The translations under genes were made by a program, and so were the position numbers. Below are positions 6,852 to 15,715 of a DNA stretch of 64,000 nucleotides, one piece after another (positions within the stretch are counted from its first letter, which is position 1; the number at the start of each line of letters is the position of its first letter). Origin of the DNA: JBFXAF01 sp050184585. Its GTDB lineage: Bacteria > Pseudomonadota > Alphaproteobacteria > Rhizobiales > Rhizobiaceae. Where the stretch lies: the NCBI GenBank assembly GCA_050184585.1, contig JBFXAF010000005.1, forward strand, positions 280,033 through 344,032. The letters are read 5' to 3'. Below the pieces are notes generated by a model, which was not told the origin of the DNA, ran no database searches, and saw nothing but the letters and a program-made list of their open reading frames with translations.

Positions 6852-9065
6852 TCAGGCTGCCCGGCGTCCCGGCACCGGCGAATAGGGCGGTTCATAACCG
6901 ACTGGCGTGACCAGGATCGGCTTGCCGAAGCCGCCAGCCTCGAGCTCGGCGGCGGTCGCCGAAATGGCCTCGTCTCCCGGCTCCAGCACACTGACCAGCA
7001 CCTCGGTTCCGTCAGCGACCAGCCGCCGGATGCCATCCGCGTCGGCGGGTCCGCATTCGACGAAGACCACGTCATAGGCGGTCGTGAGCGAGTTCATGAT
7101 GATCGGCAGGCGGTCGGCCGCGCGCATCGCGCGCGCCGGGCTTGCGCGGCCGAGCGGGATCACATGACAGTCCGAGTACCGGTCGGCATGGATGACCTGC
7201 GAGAACTGGGCTTCGGACGCGAGCAAGTCGGTGATTCCGGCAAGCGTTTCTCCATCCAGCATCGGCCGCGACGCGGCTCCTGACGAGGTGAGATCGAGAA
7301 GGAGTACGCGCAGGCCGGCATCCGCCACCTCGCGGGCCACAAGCACGGCCGTCGCGGCAGCCTCGTCGCCTTCCGGCGAGACGAAGATGGCGCGCGCGGC
7401 CCCGCCGGCGATCAACTTCTCCGCGGCGCGCTCCACCCCGATCTCGCCCAGCGATGGCTTCGGAGCCGGAGCCGGCTCGACAGGAACCGGGATATCCTGC
7501 TCCGGTTCGATCTTGAGCATAGAAGGAGCACGTTCGCGGATCGCATCCGCCTGGGCGATGGCGCTCGCCGCTGTTCGATCGATCGGCGCGGCCCTCGGCG
7601 CTTCGTCGGCCTCCGCCACGACCGGCATGGCGACGACCTCGACACGGCCGACGGACGATCCGGAAGCGGGCCGCATGGCGCGACCGCTGAACAGCTCCTG
7701 CAAGAGGGTCACGATCGCCATGATGAGCAGCGAGGCGGCCAAGGCCGCACCCACGATCGGCAGCACCTTCGGAAAATAGGCTTCCGGCGGTACGATCGCG
7801 CGCGAGAATATGCGTGCATCGGCCGGCGTGTAATCGCCGTCGCGACGCGACGCCGCCTCGCGGTAGCGCGTCAGATATGATTCCAGCAGCTCGCGCTGGG
7901 CGGCGGCTTCGCGCTCGAGCGCCCGCAATTCGACGGCCTGATCGCCGGCACGCGATGATTCGGCCTTGAGCGTGTTGAGGTCGGCGATCAGCTGGCGCTC
8001 GCGATAGCCGGCGGTGCGCGCCTCGTTCTCCAGCCCCTCGAGCACCTTGCCCGCTTCGGTGCGAATCTGGCCCTCAAGGTCGGTCAATTGCGAGCGGAGC
8101 GCACGGATGCGGGGATGCCCTTCGAGCAGGCTCGTCGACAGATCGGCGATCTGCGCCTGGAGCTCGACCTGACGTTCGCGGAGCCGCTCGATGAGGGTAG
8201 ACGACAGGACCTGTGGCAGGGCGTCGAGCGAGGCGCCACCATCGAGCGCGGCACGGACGCCAGCGGCATTGGCTTCAGCGGCCGCCCTGTTGGCCCGCAC
8301 CCGCGACAGTTCCGACTGCAGTTCGGCAAGCTGCTGCGTGGCCAGTATGTTGTTGTTGTCGCCGACCAGAAGGTCGGCCTGCGCTCGGAAACCGGCGACC
8401 TTGAGTTCCGCTTCCTTCACGCGCTCGCGAAGAGCCGTGATCTCGGGCTCGAGCCATGCGGTCGCGTCGGTGTTGGAAAGCTGCTTCGCCTGGCGGCTCA
8501 CCGCGATATAGGCGTCGGCGATGGCGTTCGGCACCTCGGCAGCGAGCTTCGGGTCCTCCGACGAGAACTCGATGACGATGACGCGAGACTTTTCTACACG
8601 ATAGACATCGAGCTTCGACCGCATCGCCTTGAGCACTCGCTCGTCGGCTGGAACTTCGTTCGGGTCCGACCGCAATCCCGCGAGCACCAGCGCCTCGCCG
8701 AACAGCGACATGTCGGCGGCCTCGTCGAACTCAGGCAGCTTGTGCAGCTCGAGCTTTCTCGCCACCTGCTTGAGGATGTCGGTCGATCCGATGACCTCGA
8801 CCTGGCTGGTGACGCCCTCCTCGTCGAGGATCGGCCTATCGCTCTCGGCGTTCTGATCCGGCCGGGTAAACACCGATTCGCGGGTTTCGATCAGGATCCG
8901 AGTCTCCGCCATGTAGTGAGGCGTCGCGACCCAGGCGAAGGCGAAGGCGCCGGCTGTCACGACCAAGGCAATGACGACGATGCGCGCCCAGTTTCTCCCG
9001 AGACTGGAGAAAAGCTGTCGAAGATCGACATCGACGTCGCTGGTGGTGTTGTGAACGCCCGACAT
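6852..9065 (-). CDS. GumC/ExoP-like polysaccharide co-polymerase with degenerate C-terminal kinase-like domain
   Basis: A 737-residue chain-length regulator for Wzx/Wzy exopolysaccharide export. The N-terminal Wzz domain has a first membrane helix at about residues 28-50, a long coiled coil follows (about 200-420), and a second helix (about 440-465) after the proline-rich PPEAYFPKVLP. The C-terminal part aligns with BY-kinase/ParA-like domains, but the P-loop reads SPEGDEAAATAV and lacks the GKS/T lysine; no tyrosine-rich tail is present. ATG 9065 is preferred over TTG 9080 because a GGAG site precedes it. It faces wza across a 237-bp divergent gap. Confidence 0.9.
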   Translation of the reverse strand: MSGVHNTTSDVDVDLRQLFSSLGRNWARIVVIALVVTAGAFAFAWVATPHYMAETRILIETRESVFTRPDQNAESDRPILDEEGVTSQVEVIGSTDILKQVARKLELHKLPEFDEAADMSLFGEALVLAGLRSDPNEVPADERVLKAMRSKLDVYRVEKSRVIVIEFSSEDPKLAAEVPNAIADAYIAVSRQAKQLSNTDATAWLEPEITALRERVKEAELKVAGFRAQADLLVGDNNNILATQQLAELQSELSRVRANRAAAEANAAGVRAALDGGASLDALPQVLSSTLIERLRERQVELQAQIADLSTSLLEGHPRIRALRSQLTDLEGQIRTEAGKVLEGLENEARTAGYRERQLIADLNTLKAESSRAGDQAVELRALEREAAAQRELLESYLTRYREAASRRDGDYTPADARIFSRAIVPPEAYFPKVLPIVGAALAASLLIMAIVTLLQELFSGRAMRPASGSSVGRVEVVAMPVVAEADEAPRAAPIDRTAASAIAQADAIRERAPSMLKIEPEQDIPVPVEPAPAPKPSLGEIGVERAAEKLIAGGAARAIFVSPEGDEAAATAVLVAREVADAGLRVLLLDLTSSGAASRPMLDGETLAGITDLLASEAQFSQVIHADRYSDCHVIPLGRASPARAMRAADRLPIIMNSLTTAYDVVFVECGPADADGIRRLVADGTEVLVSVLEPGDEAISATAAELEAGGFGKPILVTPVGYEPPYSPVPGRRAA

Positions 9066-9120
9066 TGCCCGACTCCGCAAACGAGTTGCCGGGCACGGTA
9101 AACAATCATGGTAACTCAGC

Positions 9121-9228
9121 GGTTAAGGGTCCGCTCATAGACTGTTTGCCATTATTGACAACAGGTTAACATGACGACGACGCGTTGCTGATCCGCTTTG
9201 GGCTCGCCGGCTTTACCGCCCATTAACC
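9121..9228. promoter_or_regulatory. cluster of three TTAACC hexamers in the gumC-wza divergent control region
   Basis: The AT-richer gap between the divergent gumC-like and wza-like genes contains GGTTAA at 9121-9126 and 9164-9169 and the inverse TTAACC at 9223-9228. TTAACC is the half-site of the alphaproteobacterial cell-cycle regulator CtrA, so control by CtrA or a similar factor is possible. A TTGACA that could be a -35 box lies at 9155-9160. The repeats are seen; the regulator is a guess. Confidence 0.3.
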
Positions 9229-9302
9229 CTAACGGGAGGATAACCGAGTGGAACAACCGTGCCGGTCCGCGCCGGCATTCTGTCGAAGGTGTGCGTCCGG
9301 CC

Positions 9303-9866
9303 ATGAAACCTCCTCTCCTTGCGCTCGCCGCGATCCTGGCAACGGCCATCGTCGCCGGCTGCTCCGGGTACCGCCCCGCCCCGGCCGGCTTCCATGAGAT
9401 CATCAACCAGCCCTACCGGCTCGGCGCGGGCGACCGCGTGCGCGTGACCGTGTTCGAGCAAGAGAGCCTGACCAACACCTACAGCGTCGATCAGTCCGGC
9501 TACATCGCCTTCCCGCTCGTGGGGGCGATCGCCGCCCGCGGGCACACCGCGCAGCAGGTCGAGTCGCAGATCGCGGCTAGTCTGCGCGAAGGCTACCTAC
9601 GCGATCCCGACGTATCGGTGGAGATCGACCGCTATCGCCCGATATTCGTCATGGGCGAAGTCGGCGCCGCCGGGCAATACTCCTATGTTCCGGGCATGAC
9701 GGCGCACAAGGCCGTCGCAGTCGCCGGCGGGTTCACGCCGCGCGGCTATCAGGGCACCGTGGACATCACGCGCGACATCAACGGCAAGGTGATGACGGGC
9801 CGCGTGCTAACCTCCGATCCGATCCTGCCGGGCGACACGATCTACGTGCGCGAACGCCTCTTCTGA
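9303..9866 (+). CDS. Wza-like polysaccharide export lipoprotein (short form)
   Basis: A 187-residue outer-membrane export protein. The start at ATG 9303 gives a lipoprotein signal with lipobox IVAGC (Cys20). A Poly_export domain follows (YRLGAGDRVRVTVFEQE to DPDVSVEIDRY), then one SLBB repeat (VMGEVGAAGQYSYVPGMTAHKAVAVAGG), ending GDTIYVRERLF. It lacks the C-terminal helix that forms the pore in E. coli Wza, as is common for short alphaproteobacterial homologues. The frame is open upstream to a TTG at 9198, but that extension has no signal. It is the first gene of the plus-strand export and assembly operon. Confidence 0.92.
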   Translation: MKPPLLALAAILATAIVAGCSGYRPAPAGFHEIINQPYRLGAGDRVRVTVFEQESLTNTYSVDQSGYIAFPLVGAIAARGHTAQQVESQIAASLREGYLRDPDVSVEIDRYRPIFVMGEVGAAGQYSYVPGMTAHKAVAVAGGFTPRGYQGTVDITRDINGKVMTGRVLTSDPILPGDTIYVRERLF

Positions 9867-9880
9867 CCGCGCGCGCGACC

Positions 9881-11038
9881 GTGACGTCCGCGCTTCGCAT
9901 CGTGCACTGCTTCCGGTCGCCGGTCGGCGGCATCTTCCGTCATGTCCGCGATCTCACCGAAGCTCAGGTAGCGGCGGGGCATCAGGTCGGGATCGTCTGC
10001 GACTCGACCACTGGCGGCGCGTTCGAGGAAAAGCTGTTCGAGGAAATGCGGCCGCTCCTGGCGCTCGGCATCCGTCGCACCGCCATGCAGCGCCACATCG
10101 GTCCGGGCGACCTCGCCTCGGGGTGGCGCACATATCGCCTCATCAAGGAATTGCAGCCGGACGTGCTCCACGGGCACGGCGCCAAGGGTGGGGCCTATTC
10201 CCGCCTGTTCGGCTCACTCATGCGGGTTTCAGGTTCGCGCGTAGCCCGCCTCTACACAGCGCATGGCGGAAGCCTGCATTATGACGAGAATACACTGACC
10301 GGAAAGGTGTTCTTCCTCCTCGAACGGATCATGGAGCGGTTCTGCGACCGTCTTCTGTTCGTGTCCGAATACGAACGCGGGACGTTCATCCGCAAGGTCG
10401 GCTTGCCACGCATACCGAGCGCCCTGGTCTATAACGGCCTGCGCGATGCCGAGTTCGAGCCGGTCGCGACCGCGCCCGGCGCGGCCGACTTCGTCTACAT
10501 AGGCATGATGCGCGATCTGAAGGGGCCAGACCTTTTCATCGACGCCCTCGCCCGCACGGAGATGCGGCTCGGCCGGGCGGTGAGCGCGGTGATGGTCGGC
10601 GACGGTGAGGATCGCCCGCGCTACATCGCCCAGGTCGAGCGTCTCGGACTTTCCGATCGTGTCAAGTTCCTGATGCCGATGCCGGCACGCGAAGCGTTCG
10701 GGCTCGGCCGCGTTTCCGTTGTCCCTTCGCGGGCCGAGGCGATGCCCTACATCGTGCTTGAAACGCTTGGCGCGGGGCGGCCGATGATCGCCACGGCGGT
10801 CGGCGGCATTCCGGAAGTGTTCGGAGAAGGTTCGGCGGCGCTTGCGCAACCGGACGTCGAGGAGATCAGCGAGCGCATGGTGCTCGCTCTCAGCGACCCG
10901 GAGACCTTCGCCATGGCAATGCCGAGCACTGAAGAACTGCGGACACGCTTCAGCGCCCGGACCATGGCCGCGGAGATCGAGAACGCCTATTGGGCGGCGC
11001 TCGGTCGCGAACCGACCGCTGGAGAAATGGTTTCTTAG
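9881..11038 (+). CDS. glycosyltransferase family 4
   Basis: A 385-residue GT-B glycosyltransferase. The N-terminal acceptor domain starts TSALRIVHCFRSPVGGIFRHV, the glycine-rich pattern of GT4 enzymes. The C-terminal nucleotide-sugar domain contains FVYIGMMRDLKGPDLFIDAL and the E-x7-E motif region PSRAEAMPYIVLETLGAGRPMIATAVGGIPEV. The start is GTG 9881, only 14 bp after wza. It probably adds one sugar of the exopolysaccharide repeat on the cytoplasmic face; donor and linkage are unknown. Confidence 0.92.
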   Translation: MTSALRIVHCFRSPVGGIFRHVRDLTEAQVAAGHQVGIVCDSTTGGAFEEKLFEEMRPLLALGIRRTAMQRHIGPGDLASGWRTYRLIKELQPDVLHGHGAKGGAYSRLFGSLMRVSGSRVARLYTAHGGSLHYDENTLTGKVFFLLERIMERFCDRLLFVSEYERGTFIRKVGLPRIPSALVYNGLRDAEFEPVATAPGAADFVYIGMMRDLKGPDLFIDALARTEMRLGRAVSAVMVGDGEDRPRYIAQVERLGLSDRVKFLMPMPAREAFGLGRVSVVPSRAEAMPYIVLETLGAGRPMIATAVGGIPEVFGEGSAALAQPDVEEISERMVLALSDPETFAMAMPSTEELRTRFSARTMAAEIENAYWAALGREPTAGEMVS

Positions 11039-11081
11039 TCCCTTTCCGCTAGTCATTCCGACGGGTTCCAGGAGACCTGGA

Positions 11082-12620
11082 ATGAACGAAGCAGACCCCT
11101 CCGCGCAGTATTCTCCAGAGCGGATCAAGACCTTTCAGGATGACGCCCAGCTGGCGGCATCGTCGAGTGGGCTGAGCGCGGTTGCGCGTCAGGTCGCCGC
11201 TCACTACCGTCGTGAGACGACGTCTCCCGTCATGGTCAGTGGCGTATTGCGTTTCGTCGAGTTCGGGCTGCTCGTGCTCGCGGGCGTCGCGCTGTACGCC
11301 GTGTATGTCGGAGTCTCGGCGCATCTCTACTGGGAGTATCCCGTCGTCATCCTCGGCGGCTCCGTGCTTGCGGTGCTCTTTCTCGAATTGATCGACGCCT
11401 ATCAGATTCCCAATCTCGTCAGACCCTTCAACATGCTGTCGCGCATCCTGCTCGTGTGGGCGGGAACCTTCGCGCTGATGGCGCTGGCCGGGTTCTTCTT
11501 CAAGATATCGAGCGAATTTTCGCGCGTCTGGTTTGGCGGCTGGTTCGCAACGGGTTTCGTCTTCCTCAGTTTCGAGCGCGTGCTGCTTTCGCGCCTGGTC
11601 CGTCGCTGGGCACGCAATGGCCGCATGGAGCGCCGCGCCGTGATCGTCGGGGGCGGCAAGACCGCCGAGGCGCTCATTCGCTCGATCGAGCAGCAGCCGG
11701 GCAACGACATCCGCATCTGCGGGATCTTCGATGACCGCGACGATACGCGATCGCCACCGATCGTCGCGGGGTATCCCAAGCTCGGCACCGTCGGGGCGCT
11801 TATCGAGTTCGCCCGGATCGCACGCATCGACATGCTGATCGTGTCGCTGCCGATCACCGCCGAGCGGCGCGTTCTATCGCTGCTGAAGAAACTGTGGGTT
11901 CTGCCGGTGGATATCCGCCTATCGGCACATTCCAACCAGCTCCGCTTCAGGCCGCGCGCCGACTCCTACATCGGCGCCGTGCCGATGCTCGACATCTTCG
12001 ACAAGCCGATAAACGACTGGGATTCAGTCGCCAAGCGCGCCTTCGACATCGTCTTCTCGCTGATCGGCATCGTCGTCTTCTCGCCGGTGATGCTTCTCAC
12101 CGCGATCGCAATCAAGCTCGACAGCAAGGGGCCGGTCCTGTTCATGCAGAAGCGCCACGGCTTCAACAACGAGGAGATCGACGTCTACAAGTTTCGCTCG
12201 ATGTATGCCGAGTTGAGCGATCCCAGCGCCGTCAAGGCGGTGACCAAGGGCGACCCCCGCGTCACCCGCGTCGGCCGCTTCATCCGCAAAACCTCGATCG
12301 ACGAGCTGCCGCAATTCTTCAATGCGCTGTTCGGATCGCTGTCGCTGGTCGGCCCGCGCCCGCACGCCGTCGCCGCCAAGACGCATTCGAAGCTCTACAC
12401 GGAAGTGGTCGACGGCTACTTCGCCCGTCACAAGGTCAAGCCCGGCGTCACCGGCTGGGCGCAGATCAACGGCTGGCGCGGTGAGATGGACACCGACGAG
12501 AAGATCCGGATGCGCACCGAGTTCGACCTGTTCTACATCGAGAACTGGTCGCTCTGGTTCGACCTCAAGATCCTGCTGCTCACCCCGGTCAAGCTGCTCG
12601 ACACGGAGAACGCCTATTAG
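11082..12620 (+). CDS. undecaprenyl-phosphate sugar phosphotransferase (WcaJ/PssA-like, initiating enzyme)
   Basis: A 512-residue polyprenyl-phosphate hexose-1-phosphate transferase that loads the first sugar of a repeat unit onto undecaprenyl phosphate. Four N-terminal helices (about residues 55-160) precede a Rossmann-like CoA-binding-type domain (RAVIVGGGKTAEALI). The C-terminal catalytic Bac_transf domain follows a fifth membrane segment (FDIVFSLIGIVVFSPVMLLTAIAIKLDSKGPVLF) with KFRSM, RKTSIDELPQFFN, GPRPH and the WRGEMD block. ATG 11082 follows a GGAGACC ribosome site; the upstream in-frame ORF is non-homologous. Confidence 0.93.
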   Translation: MNEADPSAQYSPERIKTFQDDAQLAASSSGLSAVARQVAAHYRRETTSPVMVSGVLRFVEFGLLVLAGVALYAVYVGVSAHLYWEYPVVILGGSVLAVLFLELIDAYQIPNLVRPFNMLSRILLVWAGTFALMALAGFFFKISSEFSRVWFGGWFATGFVFLSFERVLLSRLVRRWARNGRMERRAVIVGGGKTAEALIRSIEQQPGNDIRICGIFDDRDDTRSPPIVAGYPKLGTVGALIEFARIARIDMLIVSLPITAERRVLSLLKKLWVLPVDIRLSAHSNQLRFRPRADSYIGAVPMLDIFDKPINDWDSVAKRAFDIVFSLIGIVVFSPVMLLTAIAIKLDSKGPVLFMQKRHGFNNEEIDVYKFRSMYAELSDPSAVKAVTKGDPRVTRVGRFIRKTSIDELPQFFNALFGSLSLVGPRPHAVAAKTHSKLYTEVVDGYFARHKVKPGVTGWAQINGWRGEMDTDEKIRMRTEFDLFYIENWSLWFDLKILLLTPVKLLDTENAY

Positions 12621-13869
12621 CGCTCTCGCGCAGAGCCTGGCCCCGGCGGCCGTCAACGCGAAGCTCGTCGGGCTGATCGCGGCGGGCGCCATCGCGTTCG
12701 GCGTCTTCCTGTCGGGATTCGTGATCAACGAACCAGCCCCCTACGAACTCTACATGGCCGCGCTGATCGCCGTCTGGGCGCTGTTCGGCTTGCGGGTCTC
12801 GCGTTCGATCGTGCCGCTGCTGGTGCTCCTCGTGGTGTTCAACATCGGCGGCATGATCTCCATGACGCAGATGGCGGACCTGATGGACACGCCGCTCTAT
12901 CTCGCGGTGTCGCTGTTCCTCGCCTTCACGGCGGTGTTCTACGCCGCGGTGCTGGAAGCCCGGCCGGAGACCTACCGCCTGATGTTCGTCGCCTGGATCG
13001 TGGCGGCGATGATAACGGCGACGCTAGGCATCGCCGGTTACTTCGGCGCGTTCCCGGGCGCAGAGATGTTCACCAAGTACGAACGCGCTGCCGGCGCGTT
13101 CCAGGACCCAAACGTGTTCGGTCCGTTCCTGACGGTGCCCGCGCTCTACCTTCTCCACGGCATCGTCACAAAGCCGGTGCGTACGGCCCTCTACCTCGTC
13201 CCGCTGCTCGTCATCATGGCGGGCATCTTTCTCTCCTTCTCGCGCGGCGCCTGGGGTCTGTTGATCGCCTCCTCGGTCCTCCTCGTCGGCTGCCTCTATC
13301 TCCAAAGCGCGTCTGGCCTCTTCCGTCTGCGCGTCACGATCATGACGATCGCGGCGCTGTCGCTGCTGATCTTCGCGATCCTCATCGTCCTGCAGATCCC
13401 GGCCGTCTACGAGATCTTCTCGGCTCGCGCCCAGCTCGTGCAGGAGTATGACGGCGCCCGCCTCGGCCGCTTCGCACGCTACGGCATCGGCTTCCTGATG
13501 GCGATGGAGCATCCGCTGGGCATCGGCCCGCTCGTCTTCGGCCAACTGCTCGGCGAGGACACGCACAACATCTGGCTGAAGGCCTTGCTCGACTATGGCT
13601 GGCTGGGCTTCACCTGCTGGCTCATCCTGATGATCTGGACCGTCGCCGCCGGCTTCCGCATCCTGTTCCGCGACCGGCCCTGGCAGCCCTACCTGCTCGT
13701 CGCCTATGTCGCCTTCGTCGGCCACATCGCGCTCGGCTCCGTCATCGACACCGACCACTGGCGGCACTTCTACCTGCTGATCGGTATGGTCTGGGGCGGC
13801 ATCGCGCTGGAGAACAGGTATCAGGCGCGACTGTCGCGGGACCCGGCCTGGCGATCCGCCTCGACTTGA
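12616..13869 (+). CDS. O-antigen ligase/polymerase family membrane protein (start uncertain)
   Basis: A protein of about 417 residues with roughly ten membrane helices. The family signature is visible: the loop GAFQDPNVFGPFL, the SFSRGAWGLL segment and the HPLGIGPLVFGQLLGEDTHNIWLKALLDYGWLG block typical of the Wzy_C/O-antigen ligase superfamily. No ATG, GTG or TTG lies near the N-terminus: the first GTG (12721) would remove most of helix 1. ATT at 12616, overlapping the TAG of the preceding gene, is the most natural position; this is inference. It probably polymerises or ligates the exopolysaccharide. Confidence 0.85.
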   Translation: MSALAQSLAPAAVNAKLVGLIAAGAIAFGVFLSGFVINEPAPYELYMAALIAVWALFGLRVSRSIVPLLVLLVVFNIGGMISMTQMADLMDTPLYLAVSLFLAFTAVFYAAVLEARPETYRLMFVAWIVAAMITATLGIAGYFGAFPGAEMFTKYERAAGAFQDPNVFGPFLTVPALYLLHGIVTKPVRTALYLVPLLVIMAGIFLSFSRGAWGLLIASSVLLVGCLYLQSASGLFRLRVTIMTIAALSLLIFAILIVLQIPAVYEIFSARAQLVQEYDGARLGRFARYGIGFLMAMEHPLGIGPLVFGQLLGEDTHNIWLKALLDYGWLGFTCWLILMIWTVAAGFRILFRDRPWQPYLLVAYVAFVGHIALGSVIDTDHWRHFYLLIGMVWGGIALENRYQARLSRDPAWRSAST

Positions 13870-13932
13870 ACTCGCTGCCTCCCCGATTTCGGTTGACCGC
13901 GCGGGCCGGACGACGATAGGAAGCAGCCGGTT

Positions 13933-14009
<77 letters not shown>

Positions 14010-14249
14010 AACTGAGCAACCACTTAGCCCGTGGCTACAGGGCGGCAACAGGTTTGTTGCTGACTTTGGCCACGCGCCGCCTTACCACCGCCCCCGCTGC
14101 CGACAGTGAAGTGATCGGAGCCGCGTTCGCCCCACCCGGCGCGGGCAAGCCGATGCTTGGCCTGCCGATCGTCTTGTCCGTCAGGGCGAAGTGCGTCAAG
14201 ACGGGCGGTGATGAGAGCCCCGCCGCGGTTGCTCGCCTGTCCGGCTCGA

Positions 14250-15095
14250 TCAACGTTCCGACGAGAAATAGTCCGGACGCGGGATCGTCCACTGGTCGCC
14301 CCAGATGTGGTTGCCGCCGTCGACGGCGATGACCTCGCCCGTCGTGAAGGAGCCGGCCGGACCGGCGAGAAAGCAGACCGCGTCCGCTACTTCACGGACC
14401 GTTCCGAAGCGCTTCATCAGATTGGATTTCGGCATTTCGGCACGCGCCTCGTCAGAGTAGACCTCCATGCCCTCGGTAGCCGTGACGCCCGGCGCGACGC
14501 AGTTCACGCGGATACGGTTGGGCGCCCATTCGATGGCGAGGGTGCGCGTGAGATTGACGACCGCAGCCCGGGCCGCGGCGGAGTGGGCCACGCCCGGCAT
14601 GCCGCGGTTCGTCTGCGCCACGATGCTCACGATCGACCCTGGCCTGCCGGCATCGCGGAAGTGACGACCGACGGCCTGTGTCACGAACCATGTGCCGTTC
14701 AGATTGTTGTCGACGACGGCGTTCCAGCCCTTCACGGAGAAATCGAAGGCAGCCTGCGCGAACTGGCCGCCGGCGTTATTGACCAGAATGTCGATGCCGC
14801 CGAAACGGTCGGCGGCGGCGGATACGAAATCCTGCACCTGGTCGGGTTCGCGGATCGAGGCGACGCGGGTGAAAACCTCACCGCCGATCTTCCTCAGCGC
14901 CTCGGCCGTCGCCTCGAGGCGGCCTTCGTCGCGGCCGTTCAGCGCGACGCGCGCGCCGAGCCGGACGAACTGGAAGGCCAGGCCACGGCCGATGCCCCTG
15001 CCCCCGCCGGTGATGATTGCCGTCTGTCCTGCAAAATAGCCGTCCCGGAAGGACAGCGGCATCGTCGCCAGCGCTTCGTCGGTCTCGCCAAACAT
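14250..15095 (-). CDS. SDR-family oxidoreductase, peroxisomal trans-2-enoyl-CoA-reductase-like
   Basis: A 281-residue Rossmann protein with TGGGRGIG (cofactor glycines), NNAGG and the IRVNCVAPG segment. The usual catalytic YxxxK is replaced by HSAAARA in the context GMPGVAHSAAARAAVVNLTRTLAIEW. The same arrangement is found in the PECR and 2,4-dienoyl-CoA reductase branch of the family, so it likely acts on an enoyl-CoA rather than as a classical alcohol dehydrogenase. ATG 15095 has a good GGAGGG site. It is the last gene of the carboxylase-thiolase-bioY operon. Confidence 0.85.
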   Translation of the reverse strand: MFGETDEALATMPLSFRDGYFAGQTAIITGGGRGIGRGLAFQFVRLGARVALNGRDEGRLEATAEALRKIGGEVFTRVASIREPDQVQDFVSAAADRFGGIDILVNNAGGQFAQAAFDFSVKGWNAVVDNNLNGTWFVTQAVGRHFRDAGRPGSIVSIVAQTNRGMPGVAHSAAARAAVVNLTRTLAIEWAPNRIRVNCVAPGVTATEGMEVYSDEARAEMPKSNLMKRFGTVREVADAVCFLAGPAGSFTTGEVIAVDGGNHIWGDQWTIPRPDYFSSER

Positions 15096-15116
15096 GCCGC
15101 CCTCCCGTTATCGCGG

Positions 15117-15695
15117 TCAGGATCGCATGAACCGCGCAGCCAGGAATGGCACGGCCAGAGAAGCGATCGCGACCTTCAGCAGGTCACCATAGACGAAAGG
15201 ATAGAGGCCCCATTCGAGCACCGGCTTATCCCAGCCCACGACGCTCCCAAGCCAAAGCAGGCCCGGGACATAGATGGCGACGGTCCCCGCAAGCATGACA
15301 AGGCCGGCACTCAGCACGCGGCGACCGAAGCCCAGAAGCACCAGCCAGCCAACCAGAACAGCCGCGAGGAGGAAACCAGCAAGGAAACCTCCCGTCGGAC
15401 CCACCATGTAGGCAAACCCAACGCCCTTCTCCGGCGTGCCGGCGAAGACCGGCAGGCCGGCGGCGCCTTCCGCGAGGTAGGCTGCCAGCGTCATTGCCGC
15501 GAGGCGCGGGCCAAAGGCTGCACCAATGAGCAGAACGACGAGCGACTGGAACGTCATGGGAACCGGAAAGAACGGCACCGAGACCTTGGCCGACAACGTC
15601 AGCAACGCGGTGCCTGCGATCACAAGCAAAACCTGGCGGACGATGCTGGAGGCGCTCGTGGCGGTTGCGGCGATGGAATCGTGGTTCACAGTCAC
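15117..15695 (-). CDS. bioY: biotin transporter BioY (ECF S-component)
   Basis: A 192-residue membrane protein with six predicted helices. Hallmarks are VPFFPVPMTFQSLVVLLIGAAFGPRLA, the AYLAEGAAGLPVF segment and the central GPTGGFLAGF motif. GTG 15695 was chosen because an AGGAGA site lies just upstream; the longer open frame to 16073 is antisense-quality sequence lying inside the thiolase gene. No BioM/BioN partner is nearby; solitary BioY transporters are known. Its position between a biotin carboxylase operon and its thiolase suggests it secures cofactor for AccB. Confidence 0.93.
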   Translation of the reverse strand: MTVNHDSIAATATSASSIVRQVLLVIAGTALLTLSAKVSVPFFPVPMTFQSLVVLLIGAAFGPRLAAMTLAAYLAEGAAGLPVFAGTPEKGVGFAYMVGPTGGFLAGFLLAAVLVGWLVLLGFGRRVLSAGLVMLAGTVAIYVPGLLWLGSVVGWDKPVLEWGLYPFVYGDLLKVAIASLAVPFLAARFMRS

Positions 15696-15715
15696 ATCTA
15701 TCTCCTGTGTCCTTC

